From NCBI RefSeq assembly GCF_039523335.1, contig NZ_BAAAFC010000001.1, positions 186,001 to 250,000 on the forward strand: 64,000 nucleotides of DNA, in the 5' to 3' direction. The notes under the pieces were generated by a model. It ran no database searches. It saw only the letters and a list, made by a program, of their open reading frames with translations, and was not told the origin of the DNA. Shown here in pieces: positions 1-8,695 of this stretch. Every line of letters starts with the position of its first letter. Within the stretch, counting starts at the first letter, position 1. The position numbers and the translations under genes are program-made. The DNA is from Marinobacter szutsaonensis. Lineage in GTDB: Bacteria; Pseudomonadota; Gammaproteobacteria; Pseudomonadales; Oleiphilaceae.

Positions 1-411
1 CTCCACGACTACGACCCGGCTCTGGATGAGGAAGGCAAGATCCTGGAAGCACTGATGACCGCTCCGATGGTGGTGGCTAACTGGATCAACCTCCAGTACT
101 TCGCCTCCGTCACCGCGCCCACGGTCTACGGTGCCGGCAACAAGCTGCTGCATTCCGTGGTGGGAGGCAATCTCGGAGTAATCGAAGGTAACGGCACAGA
201 TCTGCGGATCGGCTTGCCGATCCAGTCGGTCCACGACGGCCGCCTCTGGAGACACGAACCCATGCGCCTGACGGTAGTCATAGACGCGCCGGAAGCCCGC
301 ATCCGGGCGGTACTGGAAAAGCATGCGGATGTGGCGGCGCTGGTGAACAACCACTGGTTATGGTTGTACCAGTTAGGCAGTGGGGGAGAGTTGATTCCCT
401 GGAAGGGATAA
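1..411 (+). CDS. dabA: Inorganic carbon transporter subunit DabA (DUF2309), C-terminal 136 residues
   Basis: The reading frame is open from the left edge to a TAA at 409-411, so the start lies outside the window. The visible part contains NWINLQYF, a GxGNK segment and the stretch GNGTDLRIGLPIQSVHDG, which match the conserved C-terminus of the DUF2309/UPF0753 family. Known members (DabA) are zinc proteins resembling beta-carbonic anhydrase that pair with a proton-channel membrane protein, DabB, to accumulate bicarbonate. The partner would be expected upstream and is not visible. The product is membrane-associated on the cytoplasmic side. Two palindromic repeats follow within 140 bp and may end the transcript. 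Identification is firm for the family; transport of inorganic carbon is inferred from characterised homologues. Confidence 0.9.
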   Translation, partial: LHDYDPALDEEGKILEALMTAPMVVANWINLQYFASVTAPTVYGAGNKLLHSVVGGNLGVIEGNGTDLRIGLPIQSVHDGRLWRHEPMRLTVVIDAPEARIRAVLEKHADVAALVNNHWLWLYQLGSGGELIPWKG

Positions 412-451
412 GACCGGTGAAGTCCCCTGGGACACAGTCCGGCGTGAAGTT

Positions 452-481
452 GGGGTCAGATGAAGGCTTTCATCTGACCCC
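452..481. repeat. REP-like perfect palindrome, copy 1
   Basis: A 13-bp stem GGGGTCAGATGAA pairs perfectly with its reverse complement around a GGCT loop. The same unit recurs at 518-547 and, with one mismatch, at 10826-10855. It lies between the convergent genes dabA and fabH, where it could act as a terminator or mRNA-stabilising hairpin. The form resembles REP/BIME elements mobilised by REP-associated Y1 transposases, but no such transposase is in the window. Confidence 0.8.
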
Positions 482-517
482 TGTGCCAAGTCAGGCCCGA
501 GGATCAGCCCCAACTCC

Positions 518-547
518 GGGGTCAGATGAAAACCTTCATCTGACCCC
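518..547. repeat. REP-like perfect palindrome, copy 2
   Basis: This copy has the same 13-bp stem as 452-481 with an AACC loop. The two copies are 36 bp apart in the dabA-fabH intergenic region, forming a BIME-like pair. Stems are conserved and loops differ, as expected if the hairpin is the conserved feature. Confidence 0.8.
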
Positions 548-564
548 ATTTTCACCGAGGCAAC

Positions 565-1533
565 TCAGTACCGAAGCAACGCCGACCCCCAGGTAAACCC
601 ACCCCCAAAGGCCTCCAGCAACACCACCTCATTTCGCTTGATCCGCCCGTCGCGAACGGCCACATCCAGTGCCAGCGGGATGGAGGCGGCGGAGGTATTG
701 CCGTGCTGGTCTACCGTCACGACGACCTGATCCATCGGCAATTTCAGTTTCCTGGCAGTCGCGGAAATGATCCGCAAGTTGGCCTGATGTGGCACCAGCC
801 AGTCCACGTCGCTTTTTTCCATGTTGTTGGCTTCAAGGGTTTCATCGACGATCTTGCCCAGGGTATTCACCGCCACCTTGAAGACCTCGTTACCTTTCAT
901 CTCCACGAAGGCGAGACCGGCTTTCACCCGCTCGAAGTCATCGGCAATGCCACAAGGCACATGCAGCAGCTCTTCGTACTGACCATCTGCATGGATATGG
1001 GTGGAGAGAATGCCGGTTTCCTCGTTGGCCTCGAGGATCACGGCGCCGGCACCGTCACCAAACAACACGCAGGTGCCCCGATCTTCCCAATTAAGGATGC
1101 GCGAGAACACTTCCGCGCCAATCACCAGGGCTTTCTTGCTGCTGCCGGTCTTGATGAACTTGTCGGCAACGGACAGAGCGTAGACAAAACCGCTGCACAC
1201 AGCCTGGATATCAAATGCCGGGCAGCCATGAATGCCAAGCCGAGCCTGGAGGATGCAGGCGGAGCTCGGAAAAATCTTGTCCGGCGTTGAGGTGGCAAAC
1301 ACGATGAGATCGATGTCTTCAGCATTGATGCCGGCTGCTTCAATCGCCCGGAGCGACGCCTGCTCGGCGAGGTCGACCGTGGTCTGTCCGTCCTCGGCAA
1401 TGTGGCGCTGCTCGATACCGGTACGTTCCCGAATCCACTGGTCGGAAGTATCTACCAGAGACTCCATGTCCTTATTGGTCAGGATTTTCTCCGGAAGATA
1501 GGAGCCGGTGCCAACGATTCGGGCGTAAGTCAT
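565..1533 (-). CDS. fabH: Beta-ketoacyl-ACP synthase III (FabH)
   Basis: The 322-residue protein has the length and fold signature of KAS III, which condenses acetyl-CoA with malonyl-ACP to start fatty acid synthesis in the cytoplasm. The catalytic triad is visible: Cys113 in AVCSGF, His in VPHQAN and Asn in HGNTSAAS. The N-terminal GTGSYLP and the [10 protein letters not shown] segment are standard for the family. The ATG at 1533 is preceded by GAGGAATAAAAAGC, a good ribosome binding site. The gene is not next to plsX, fabD or fabG, so it stands outside the usual fab operon and may be a second FabH-like copy with other acyl-primer preference. Downstream are the palindromes at 452-547. Confidence 0.9.
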   Translation of the reverse strand: MTYARIVGTGSYLPEKILTNKDMESLVDTSDQWIRERTGIEQRHIAEDGQTTVDLAEQASLRAIEAAGINAEDIDLIVFATSTPDKIFPSSACILQARLGIHGCPAFDIQAVCSGFVYALSVADKFIKTGSSKKALVIGAEVFSRILNWEDRGTCVLFGDGAGAVILEANEETGILSTHIHADGQYEELLHVPCGIADDFERVKAGLAFVEMKGNEVFKVAVNTLGKIVDETLEANNMEKSDVDWLVPHQANLRIISATARKLKLPMDQVVVTVDQHGNTSAASIPLALDVAVRDGRIKRNEVVLLEAFGGGFTWGSALLRY

Positions 1534-1719
1534 GCTTTTTATTCCTCAGGTGTACGGTGTTGCTGACTGGCATTGGTTGCAATAGTGCCATCCTATACCC
1601 TGGCAGCTCCGGAGGTTATTAGCGATTTGTCAAAGACCCCACAGGAATGTTCCAGTTCTACTATGATGAGGGAAGAGCCAAATGCTCGCTCAAATTCAGT
1701 CAACCGGAGGCGAATCACT

Positions 1720-1962
1720 ATGGGCATTACCAGCCACGAACTCCACAAGGAATTTCCCGAATACAAGGACCGGATCGAGGAACTCAAAGCCAACGACATG
1801 AAATTCAGTGAGAAACTCACCCGATACTCCGAGTTGGACCAGGAAATCGAAGGGCTGGAACAAAGAGGTGGACCCATCAGTGATGACAAAATGCACCGAC
1901 TGAAAGCATGGCGAGCCCAACTGAAGGATGAGCTCTACCAGACATTAACAAACGGTAAGTAA
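1720..1962 (+). CDS. YdcH-like small protein (DUF465)
   Basis: This is an 80-residue, highly charged, helical protein. The start at 1720 is chosen because CCGGAGG lies 10 bp upstream and because the product then begins MGITSHEL, as in DUF465/YdcH proteins; an in-frame extension to 1573 is unlikely. The sequence EFPEYKDRIEELKANDMKF followed by a short helix and RLKAWRAQLKDELY matches the two-helix hairpin of that family. Function is not established for the family. It is monocistronic here, transcribed towards a convergent MFS gene that ends 21 bp away. Confidence 0.8.
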   Translation: MGITSHELHKEFPEYKDRIEELKANDMKFSEKLTRYSELDQEIEGLEQRGGPISDDKMHRLKAWRAQLKDELYQTLTNGK

Positions 1963-1982
1963 ATTCCGCGCACCCTTAGACC

Positions 1983-3185
1983 CTATACGGAACTGGTGGC
2001 GCCAGCCGTTGAAAGCTGGCGCCAGGCCATAAAGAAAATCATCAGTCCCGCCACCGCGGTGGTCGCACCGACATAACCCGTGGATTCCCACCCGAAGCCC
2101 GCTGTAATTGCCAGACCACCCAACCAGGGCCCCAACGCATTGGCCACGTTGAAGGCAGCGTGGTGGGAAGCCGCGGCCAGGGTCTGGGCCCCGCGGGCCA
2201 CGTCCATCAGGTGAGTCTGCAGGGCAGGCCCAAGCCCGACCATCAGCGCCACCAGGAAACACATTCCCATCATTAGCCAGAGGTTGTCAGTGGCGAGCGG
2301 GAATAGCAGGAGCGTGCCGGTAGCCCACAACAGCAACCAGCCGACCCCTCTGAACTGAAGGCGGTCAAAGATCCATCCACCCAGGATGTTTCCGGTGAAT
2401 CCGCCCAGCCCGAAGATGAAAAGAACGACCGGAATCCAGCCATCCGACACTTCAGTAACTTCCAGAAGAGTTGGCGCCAGATAGCTGAATACACAAAACA
2501 TTCCGGAGAACCCGATTGCTCCAATGGCCAGCGGATACCAGATCTCCGCCCGGCCGAAAGCCCGGACTTCGTGCAACGGACTGTTGCGTTCCTCGTTACG
2601 ATCAACCGGGAGGAAGCTGTATACCGACAGCCCGGTAACCAAGGCCATCAAACCTACGAAGGCGAAGGCATAGCGCCATTCCACGCTTTGTCCCATCAGG
2701 GTTGCCAGGGGATTGCCAATGAGCAGAGCCAGAGTCAAACCAATCATGACCCGACTGACCGCCTTGGCCCGCTGGTTGACGGGTACCAGGGACGCAGCAA
2801 CAAGTGCAGCCACACCGAAGTAGGCACCGTGGGGCAGGCCGGCGATAAACCGGGAGACCAGAAGCGTGCTGTAATCACCCGCGACCGCACTGGCCAGGTT
2901 GCCCAGGGCATAGAATCCCATCAATGCGATCAATAAATGACGCCGGAAAAAGCGCGCGCCGATGATGGCTAGCAAGGGAGCGCCTACCACGACACCCATA
3001 GCGTAGGCACTGATGAGATGACCAACCTGAGGCTCGCTCACTCCCAGGTCGCTGGCCACGTTCGGCATGAGCCCCATGAGCGCGAATTCACCGGTGCCAA
3101 TGGCGAATCCGCCCAGGGCGAGGGCAATCTGGATCAATATAGCCTGTGTCGGCGTGACGGATTGCGCTGCGTTCCTGGCTGACAT
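1983..3185 (-). CDS. MFS transporter, DHA1/AraJ-like
   Basis: The product is a 400-residue inner-membrane protein with about 12 hydrophobic segments and the MFS layout. The N-terminal GGFAIGTGEFALMGLMP segment and the motif near RFFRRHLL are typical of the DHA1 drug/sugar exporters related to AraJ and YdhP. The ATG at 3185 is preferred over an in-frame start at 3221, because AAAGGA sits 6 bp upstream of it. It is likely an exporter of small molecules driven by proton motive force; the substrate cannot be read from sequence. It is monocistronic. Confidence 0.8.
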   Translation of the reverse strand: MSARNAAQSVTPTQAILIQIALALGGFAIGTGEFALMGLMPNVASDLGVSEPQVGHLISAYAMGVVVGAPLLAIIGARFFRRHLLIALMGFYALGNLASAVAGDYSTLLVSRFIAGLPHGAYFGVAALVAASLVPVNQRAKAVSRVMIGLTLALLIGNPLATLMGQSVEWRYAFAFVGLMALVTGLSVYSFLPVDRNEERNSPLHEVRAFGRAEIWYPLAIGAIGFSGMFCVFSYLAPTLLEVTEVSDGWIPVVLFIFGLGGFTGNILGGWIFDRLQFRGVGWLLLWATGTLLLFPLATDNLWLMMGMCFLVALMVGLGPALQTHLMDVARGAQTLAAASHHAAFNVANALGPWLGGLAITAGFGWESTGYVGATTAVAGLMIFFMAWRQLSTAGATSSV

Positions 3186-3318
3186 GGGTTTCCTTTGGAA
3201 AGTGGAGGGGAAACCGAGCATTGTCGCGGAGATTGGGGCTGATTTTTATAGGCAATTCCGCGAACTGATAAGTCTGGGTGGAAAGTATCTGAGGGGCGCA
3301 ACAGTGAATTCGGGATTC

Positions 3319-4173
3319 TCAAGCGTTCTTGCCAGAAAACGCTCGGTTCGCGAAGACCTCGGACAGAATAGTCTGCTCAACATGACTTCGCTGCCCGGAT
3401 TTCACGGGTAGTCGGACGATAAGATGGATTTCCCCGGCCGCCGGGACCTGAATGCTGACCTTCGGGTCTACGGACGGCACCTCCAGCCCCCGCGAAATAC
3501 CAACCTTGTTCATGTATTTCCGGACAGTTTCCAGGTAAGGCTCGCATTGGCGCCTGGCCGATTCGAGAAGTGCTTGCTGGGCTGCAGGCCAGTCGTCCTC
3601 CCGCTTGAACGGTACAGTGAAAGCGTGAAAATCCCAGTTGTCGGTGAAACTCTCGTTGATGACAGGTTCTGAAACAAATAGTGAGTTGGGTATTACAACC
3701 ATGCGGCCCGTACGATGATGGCCCGTCTTGCCAGGGCCGACCTCCATGATCGTTGTGGCCAGGAGCGTCTGGTCGATCACGTCGCCACGAAAATCCTTCA
3801 CCTGAATGCGATCTCCCAGATTGAACGACCTGGCGCCTCCTTTGAGAATCGAGCCGGACATGCACAGAATCAATTCCTTGGTCGCTATGACAACAGCGGC
3901 GGCAATGGCGACGATGGATAGGGCCAGGGCCCGGATCTGATCGCCCCAGATCAGCGCAAGACCCAGTATCCCCAGCAACAGAAACCCGTTGCGGGAGTTA
4001 ACCAGCAACCTTCCACGCAGCTCTGAGGAAGTCACGTTCTTTCGGATGAAACGGGCGGTCAGGGTTCGCAGGATAATAATGGCAACGACCAAGAGAGCCG
4101 TGCTGACTAATAACCGAAACATAGACCCCGGTACTGAAAAGTTTTCCGGCAACAAGGCCAGATTTTCCAACAT
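3319..4173 (-). CDS. MscS-family mechanosensitive channel
   Basis: The 284-residue protein has two or three N-terminal membrane segments, then the MscS pore helix and beta domain (NLGDRIQVKDFRGDVIDQTLL, VVIPNSLFVSEPVIN). It is similar in length to E. coli MscS. A role in releasing solutes on osmotic downshock is known for the family. The ATG at 4173 has AGGGA 8 bp upstream; a TTG two codons further up is possible. The C-terminal region after residue 180 is less conserved. It lies just downstream of the recombinase gene on the same strand, with a 21-bp gap, so its promoter is either in that gap or shared. Confidence 0.85.
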   Translation of the reverse strand: MLENLALLPENFSVPGSMFRLLVSTALLVVAIIILRTLTARFIRKNVTSSELRGRLLVNSRNGFLLLGILGLALIWGDQIRALALSIVAIAAAVVIATKELILCMSGSILKGGARSFNLGDRIQVKDFRGDVIDQTLLATTIMEVGPGKTGHHRTGRMVVIPNSLFVSEPVINESFTDNWDFHAFTVPFKREDDWPAAQQALLESARRQCEPYLETVRKYMNKVGISRGLEVPSVDPKVSIQVPAAGEIHLIVRLPVKSGQRSHVEQTILSEVFANRAFSGKNA

Positions 4174-4194
4174 ATTCAAGTTCCCTGTGTTACT

Positions 4195-5148
4195 TCAGAC
4201 CAGTCGGCGTCGGCCCTCGGTGCGCCTTCTGACCTGTTCGGAATTCACGTAAACCGATTCGGTGAAAGTAGCATTGGCGTGTCCGAGCTCTTCGCTGATG
4301 TGCCGGATATCGCCACCGGCCTCTATCGCCTGGCTAGCACCGGTATGCCGAAGATAGTGGGTCTCGGATCGGATCGCCAGCATCTGTTTGGCTTCATCGG
4401 TAAAACCTTCTCGCTCCATTCGATCCGCAGTGGCGACCATCGCCTGCTCATAGATCCGCTGAACCTGCCTTTTACCAATCGCATCTCCTTTTTTGGAAGG
4501 AAGGATCGGTGTGGATTCGCCGGGAACGGGCAGGGGGGAGGTGAGCCCCAGATGGTTACGCCAGCGCTTCAGGTAACTGAGGTAGGCGTCCGGCAGGGTT
4601 ACCTGTCGGGTCTTGTCGCCTTTGCCGAAAACGGAATAGACCCAATAGGGCTCGCCGTCGACGATAGTTCGCCTGAAATCCCCGAATGTGGGCGTTCTGA
4701 TTTGGCCTCGGTCGACGGGTCTGGGGGCCAATTCGCTGACTCGCAGAAACAGGCTTTTCATGGTTACGATCACGAAAAGATGGCGTTCGTATGCGGGATT
4801 GTTGCTGGCGAGTTCGGTGAGGGTTTCGAGCAGATACGACCACTGCCAGTCTGTCAGTCGCCGCACTTCAGCATCTTTGTCCTGATTAAGGTTCGGTTTG
4901 GCATTCCGGTCCCGTTTTCGAACATCCAGCAACGGGTTTCGTTGCAGGTAATCCTGTGCCACCAGGTATTTGAAAAAGGTCTGCAATGCTGTCCGGCTGG
5001 CATTCAGGCTTGCCTGCGTTACGGAGTAGGGGGCATTGGTGTCCTTGGAGCGCAGGGCCATGGGGCGCCAATGTGGATTGAAATAACGCTGGTCATTATT
5101 GCTGATAAAAGCGGGAGTGCTAAACAAACTTGAGGTGGAGTCTAACAT
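4195..5148 (-). CDS. Tyrosine recombinase/integrase, N-terminally truncated
   Basis: The C-terminal catalytic domain is complete. All expected residues are visible: Arg136 in LRVSEL, Lys179 in GKGDK, His264/Arg267 in HYLRH, His290 in LGHAN and the nucleophile Tyr300 in SVYVN. The core-binding domain is short: only about 75 residues precede the catalytic part, beginning just before PHWRPM, where relatives usually carry some 60 more. Upstream in the same frame a TGA occurs at 5170-5172, so the reading frame cannot extend. No strong ribosome binding site precedes the ATG. It could be a decayed integrase or a natural short form. Degenerate AGTGCTAA repeats begin inside its 5' end and continue upstream. 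Confidence 0.8.
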   Translation of the reverse strand: MLDSTSSLFSTPAFISNNDQRYFNPHWRPMALRSKDTNAPYSVTQASLNASRTALQTFFKYLVAQDYLQRNPLLDVRKRDRNAKPNLNQDKDAEVRRLTDWQWSYLLETLTELASNNPAYERHLFVIVTMKSLFLRVSELAPRPVDRGQIRTPTFGDFRRTIVDGEPYWVYSVFGKGDKTRQVTLPDAYLSYLKRWRNHLGLTSPLPVPGESTPILPSKKGDAIGKRQVQRIYEQAMVATADRMEREGFTDEAKQMLAIRSETHYLRHTGASQAIEAGGDIRHISEELGHANATFTESVYVNSEQVRRRTEGRRRLV

Positions 5149-5252
5149 AACTAGTCGATTCGAGGTTCCTCAAAAAGTGCTAAGTTCGTGTTCCAAATCA
5201 AGCAAGAGCAGCATCAGAATGCGCCGCCTCGAAACCGCTGAAGAGGTGCTAA
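5116..5252 (+). repeat. Degenerate AGTGCTAA direct repeats, left set
   Basis: The core AGTGCTAA occurs at 5116-5123 and 5176-5183, and as GGTGCTAA at 5245-5252, spaced 60 and 69 bp. The first lies in the 5' end of the recombinase gene, the others in the gap before mqo. A matching set occurs after the isocitrate dehydrogenase gene at 8696-8823. The remaining sequence of 5149-5413 shows no convincing gene. Confidence 0.5.
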
Positions 5253-5413
5253 TAGAGGGGCTGGAAAGACATTCCACAAACTCGTCAAAACCAGGGCGTC
5301 GAAATGTCGATACTCAGCCGAGCGTTTTTTCGTATACAGAAAAAGCGTGCTACCGTCATCGAAGTAAACTTTGCCGAATAATTTCAGAATCTTGACTCTG
5401 ACGGGAAGAACGA

Positions 5414-6883
5414 ATGAATGTAATTGTTATCGGCGCAGGAATAATGGGCACTACTTTCGCCACCCTGGCGAAGGAATTGGCACCGGAACTGGATATCACC
5501 ATTCTGGAAAGACTGGACGGCCCCGGTTCCGGGAATTCCTGGGTGTTCAACAACGCAGGTACCGGGCACGAGGCGAATTGTGAGCTCAACTACACCCCGG
5601 TGGACGAAGAGGTTATTTCAGTCGAAAAGGCTGTAAAGATTCACGCCCAGTTCAACGTCGCCAAGCAGTTCTGGGCCTATCTGATCCAGAAGGGAGCGAT
5701 CAAGGATCCCAAATCGTTCATCAACCAGACCAAGCACTGCACCATCGTCTCCGAGCCGTCGATTCAGGAGCTGAAGCTGCGATTTAAAGAGATGGCGGGA
5801 CATCACTTCTTTGAGCAGATGCGCTATTCAGAAGACTTTGATGAGATCAAGAGCTGGATTCCTTACATCATGGAGGAGCGTCCTCGCCATGAAAAAATGG
5901 CCGCGACCGTTATCGAGACCGGCACAGACGTCAACTTTGGTGCGCTGACTGAGCAAATGGCCAGGCACGCTGTTGACGATCTTGGGGTGAAGATTGAATA
6001 CGGCACCCACGTCAAGCGTGTGCATCGCAGCCCGGCCGGTAGCTGGCTTGTGGAAACCCGGAGCAGGGGGGTTGATCGCCAGTTCAAGGCGGATGTCCTG
6101 TTTGTCGGTGCTGGCGGTGGCGCATTCCCGATCCTGAAAAAGAGCCATCTGCCATTCGCTCGTCGTTTTACCGGCTTTCCCGTTGGCGGGCGTTTCCTGC
6201 AAGCCGAGATTACCGAAGAGCAGGCCAAGCAATACAGGGCCAAGACCTATGGGAAGGCGAAAGTGGGTGCACCGCCGATGTCTGTCCCGCACCTCGATCT
6301 GCGCGTATCGGATGGAAAGTATTATCTTCTGTTTGGCCCGTTTGCCTCGTTCAAACCGGTGCTGGAGAGAGGGCGGGGGTTCATCGATTACCTTCGCTCA
6401 ATGCGGATCCACGATATTCCGAGTCTGCTGAATGTCGCCCTTGAGCACTTCCCCCTGGTCAAATACCTGGTTTCAGAGACTTTCAAGGGCGAAAAGAGCA
6501 TGTTCGAGGAGTTGGACAGCTTCGCGCCGGGCATGAGCAAGAAGTTCAACTGGAAGGCGGTCGAGGCCGGCCAGCGTATGCAGATCATCCGGGATGGGGA
6601 CCTGCAGATGGGCACCGAGATCCTGGTCTCCAGTGACAAGACCTACGGCACATTGCTGGGCGCGTCTCCCGGTGCTTCGGTATCGCCGGAGGTCATGTTG
6701 CGTTGCCTGGAGCAGCTTTTGCCGTCTATTTTTACCAGTGAGGAAGCGGAGAAAAAGAAGAAAGAGATATTCCCCGAAGACAATCTGGATGCCCTGGCGA
6801 AGAATCCCGAGCGTTACCGGGAAATCCGGGATGCCGTTAATGAGCGGTTGGGGATCAAGCCGTCGGCATCACAGCAGGACTGA
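5414..6883 (+). CDS. mqo: Malate:quinone oxidoreductase
   Basis: The 489-residue FAD protein oxidises malate to oxaloacetate and passes electrons to the quinone pool at the inner face of the membrane. The FAD-binding Rossmann motif GAGIMG starts at residue 7. The family-specific segments NNAGTGHEANCELNYTP and LLGASPGASVSPEVM are present, as is GQRMQIIRDGDLQMGTE near the C-terminus. The ATG at 5414 follows GGGAAGAACGA. The gene is 29 bp upstream of an isocitrate dehydrogenase gene on the same strand, so the pair probably forms a two-gene operon for two TCA steps. It sits inside a repeat-flanked, recombinase-linked segment, which is unusual for a core metabolic gene and suggests a second or transferred copy. 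Confidence 0.93.
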   Translation: MNVIVIGAGIMGTTFATLAKELAPELDITILERLDGPGSGNSWVFNNAGTGHEANCELNYTPVDEEVISVEKAVKIHAQFNVAKQFWAYLIQKGAIKDPKSFINQTKHCTIVSEPSIQELKLRFKEMAGHHFFEQMRYSEDFDEIKSWIPYIMEERPRHEKMAATVIETGTDVNFGALTEQMARHAVDDLGVKIEYGTHVKRVHRSPAGSWLVETRSRGVDRQFKADVLFVGAGGGAFPILKKSHLPFARRFTGFPVGGRFLQAEITEEQAKQYRAKTYGKAKVGAPPMSVPHLDLRVSDGKYYLLFGPFASFKPVLERGRGFIDYLRSMRIHDIPSLLNVALEHFPLVKYLVSETFKGEKSMFEELDSFAPGMSKKFNWKAVEAGQRMQIIRDGDLQMGTEILVSSDKTYGTLLGASPGASVSPEVMLRCLEQLLPSIFTSEEAEKKKKEIFPEDNLDALAKNPERYREIRDAVNERLGIKPSASQQD

Positions 6884-6912
6884 GCAGGCCAACAAATAGC
6901 AGGGAGATTTCC

Positions 6913-8649
6913 ATGGACAGAAGAATCAGTGTGACCTCGCCTCTCGTGATCCTGCACGGCGACGAAATGGCGCAGGTTGCGTTTGAGCAAATTCTCAAGA
7001 AATTCGTAAGTTCACGGCTTGATATTCAGCTTGAGGAAATCGACCTGTCTGCGGAAAACCGCCTGCTGACGAATGGCCAGGTGGTCCTCGATGCCATTGA
7101 TGCGCTTCAGCGCCATGGCGTCGGTGTAAAGAATGCCGGTATGACCGTTAACCGGCAGCAGCTTGAGGACTTACTCAGGAAACACCCGGATGTGGACGGC
7201 AACAACCTGGACCCGCTGGCAACCAAATCGCCGAACGGGGCCATCCGGAAGGGCATGAGCGGCAACATAACCCGGGAAGACATTCAGTTCCGTAACCTCA
7301 ATATCCGTCGTCCGGAGTGGGTGGGGCGTGATATCGAGGTGGATACCATGGAGTTCGGGGGTATCAAGGACAGCTTCAACCAGCTGTCCGTGGCAACCGG
7401 TGTGGTCAAGCTGATGTTCGTGGGCAGCAGTGGTGACCCTGTGGAGCTGCATCGCCGTGAGATCCGCAAGGGCGATCCCTGGCTGTTGGCAACGAACGAC
7501 ATTGAGGACGTAAAAGCCTGGGCGCACCGGTTCTTCCAGCGTGCCATCGCAGAGAAACGCGACGTCTACCTGGGGTTGAAAGATACGGTGATACCCGGCT
7601 ACGACGGCGCCATGCGTTCGGTGATCGAGGATATCTACCACAGCGACTACAAACAGCAGATCGAGGAACTGGGTCTTGATTACTACTACGAACTGATTGA
7701 TGCCCAGGCGGCGCGAATCGTTTCCAATCCTCCGGAGCGCGCGCTCTGGGGTGTGCCGGATAACACCACCGGACGCAAACTGCTCAAGCTGGTGAATCAA
7801 CTCAAGGAATTTGGCATTCCGGGCCGGGGTGCCCATGTGTCCATCTCTCGGATGAGTGCCGGCGGTGGTGACCAGTACGGCAGCTTCAACATGGCCGCTA
7901 AGGAAGACGGCATTCTCAAGGTGATCGTCGACGGTGACGAGAAGCATGCCCGCCGGGTCAGAAAGGGCGATCCCATGCTGCTCATGTCCAATGACCGGGA
8001 AGCCATCAAGGACTGGGTACTTCAAGTGTTCCGCGACGCCTCGCGCAAGGAAAAAGAGGTGTATTTCGGCCTCAAACGCGAGTACATGGAGTACGACGAA
8101 GTCTACAGCGACGTGATAACCGAGGTGCGCCGTGAGTTGGCTAGTGAGGACACGCCGCCACCATCGTTCATGATCATGCGGCCTTCGAGCCAGCTCAAGA
8201 AGATGATCACCGATCCTCCCCGTAACGCGCTTTATCCCTCCCAGAACCTGGATGGGGACATCTTCTCGGATATCTCAGCTGCGCTGGGTGGAAGCCTGGC
8301 CACGGCCAGTTCGATCATCGAGAGCAAAGACGGCACCATGTTGTTCGAGGCGCCCCATGGCACGGCCCATGATCTGTACCTGAAGTATCTGGAGAGCGAC
8401 GGCAAGATAGCCCATTTCAACCCCTCAGCATTGATTTTTGCGCTGGCCAACGCCCTGGAAACTCTCGGTGAGAGAGAGGGTAACGAGCCCCTGAGTCACT
8501 ACGCAATTCAATTGAAGTCCGCATTAACCGATACGGTCGACCGAGGTGTCGTTACGGCCGATCTGAAAGGGAAAACCGTGGATCCGGCCTCCGAACAGGT
8601 AGTGGATATGGTGGGCTTTCTGGAAGCTGTAGAAAAAGCGCTTCCGTGA
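6913..8649 (+). CDS. Isocitrate dehydrogenase-like enzyme with an internal tandem duplication
   Basis: The 578-residue protein resembles the eukaryotic-type (type II) NADP-isocitrate dehydrogenase, usually about 410 residues. Substrate-site elements are visible: TKSPNGAIRK at 104-113, Arg121, Arg139, Lys223 in GLKDT, Asp263 in ELIDAQ, and Asp448/Asp452 in LDGDIFSD, then PHGTAHDLY for cofactor binding. The extra length is explained by a repeat: residues 154-284 and 324-445 align throughout (SFN, RKGDP-LL--ND, VY-GLK, P--AL). The second copy keeps Lys388 but has lost the Asp263 equivalent. The catalytic Asp pair follows the second copy, so a duplicated block was inserted inside the active-site domain. 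Start ATG 6913 follows CAGGGAG. Substrate and cofactor specificity are inferred; another beta-decarboxylating dehydrogenase activity is possible. Confidence 0.8.
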   Translation: MDRRISVTSPLVILHGDEMAQVAFEQILKKFVSSRLDIQLEEIDLSAENRLLTNGQVVLDAIDALQRHGVGVKNAGMTVNRQQLEDLLRKHPDVDGNNLDPLATKSPNGAIRKGMSGNITREDIQFRNLNIRRPEWVGRDIEVDTMEFGGIKDSFNQLSVATGVVKLMFVGSSGDPVELHRREIRKGDPWLLATNDIEDVKAWAHRFFQRAIAEKRDVYLGLKDTVIPGYDGAMRSVIEDIYHSDYKQQIEELGLDYYYELIDAQAARIVSNPPERALWGVPDNTTGRKLLKLVNQLKEFGIPGRGAHVSISRMSAGGGDQYGSFNMAAKEDGILKVIVDGDEKHARRVRKGDPMLLMSNDREAIKDWVLQVFRDASRKEKEVYFGLKREYMEYDEVYSDVITEVRRELASEDTPPPSFMIMRPSSQLKKMITDPPRNALYPSQNLDGDIFSDISAALGGSLATASSIIESKDGTMLFEAPHGTAHDLYLKYLESDGKIAHFNPSALIFALANALETLGEREGNEPLSHYAIQLKSALTDTVDRGVVTADLKGKTVDPASEQVVDMVGFLEAVEKALP

Positions 8650-8695
8650 ACTGCTGAACACCGAAAGCGGCTGAGCGTAGAGTGAACGACCACAG

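Noticed and set aside
1573..1719. N-terminal extension of the YdcH-like gene
   Set aside because: No ribosome binding site at 1573, and the family-like N-terminus begins at 1720 behind CCGGAGG.
4279..5133. Long plus-strand frame opposite the recombinase
   Set aside because: It is a shadow of the recombinase gene on the other strand; no motif, and the minus strand has all catalytic residues.
5356..5400. Upstream coding remnant of the recombinase between 5172 and 5400
   Set aside because: All three minus-strand frames were read; none gives a recognisable core-binding domain continuing into the gene.
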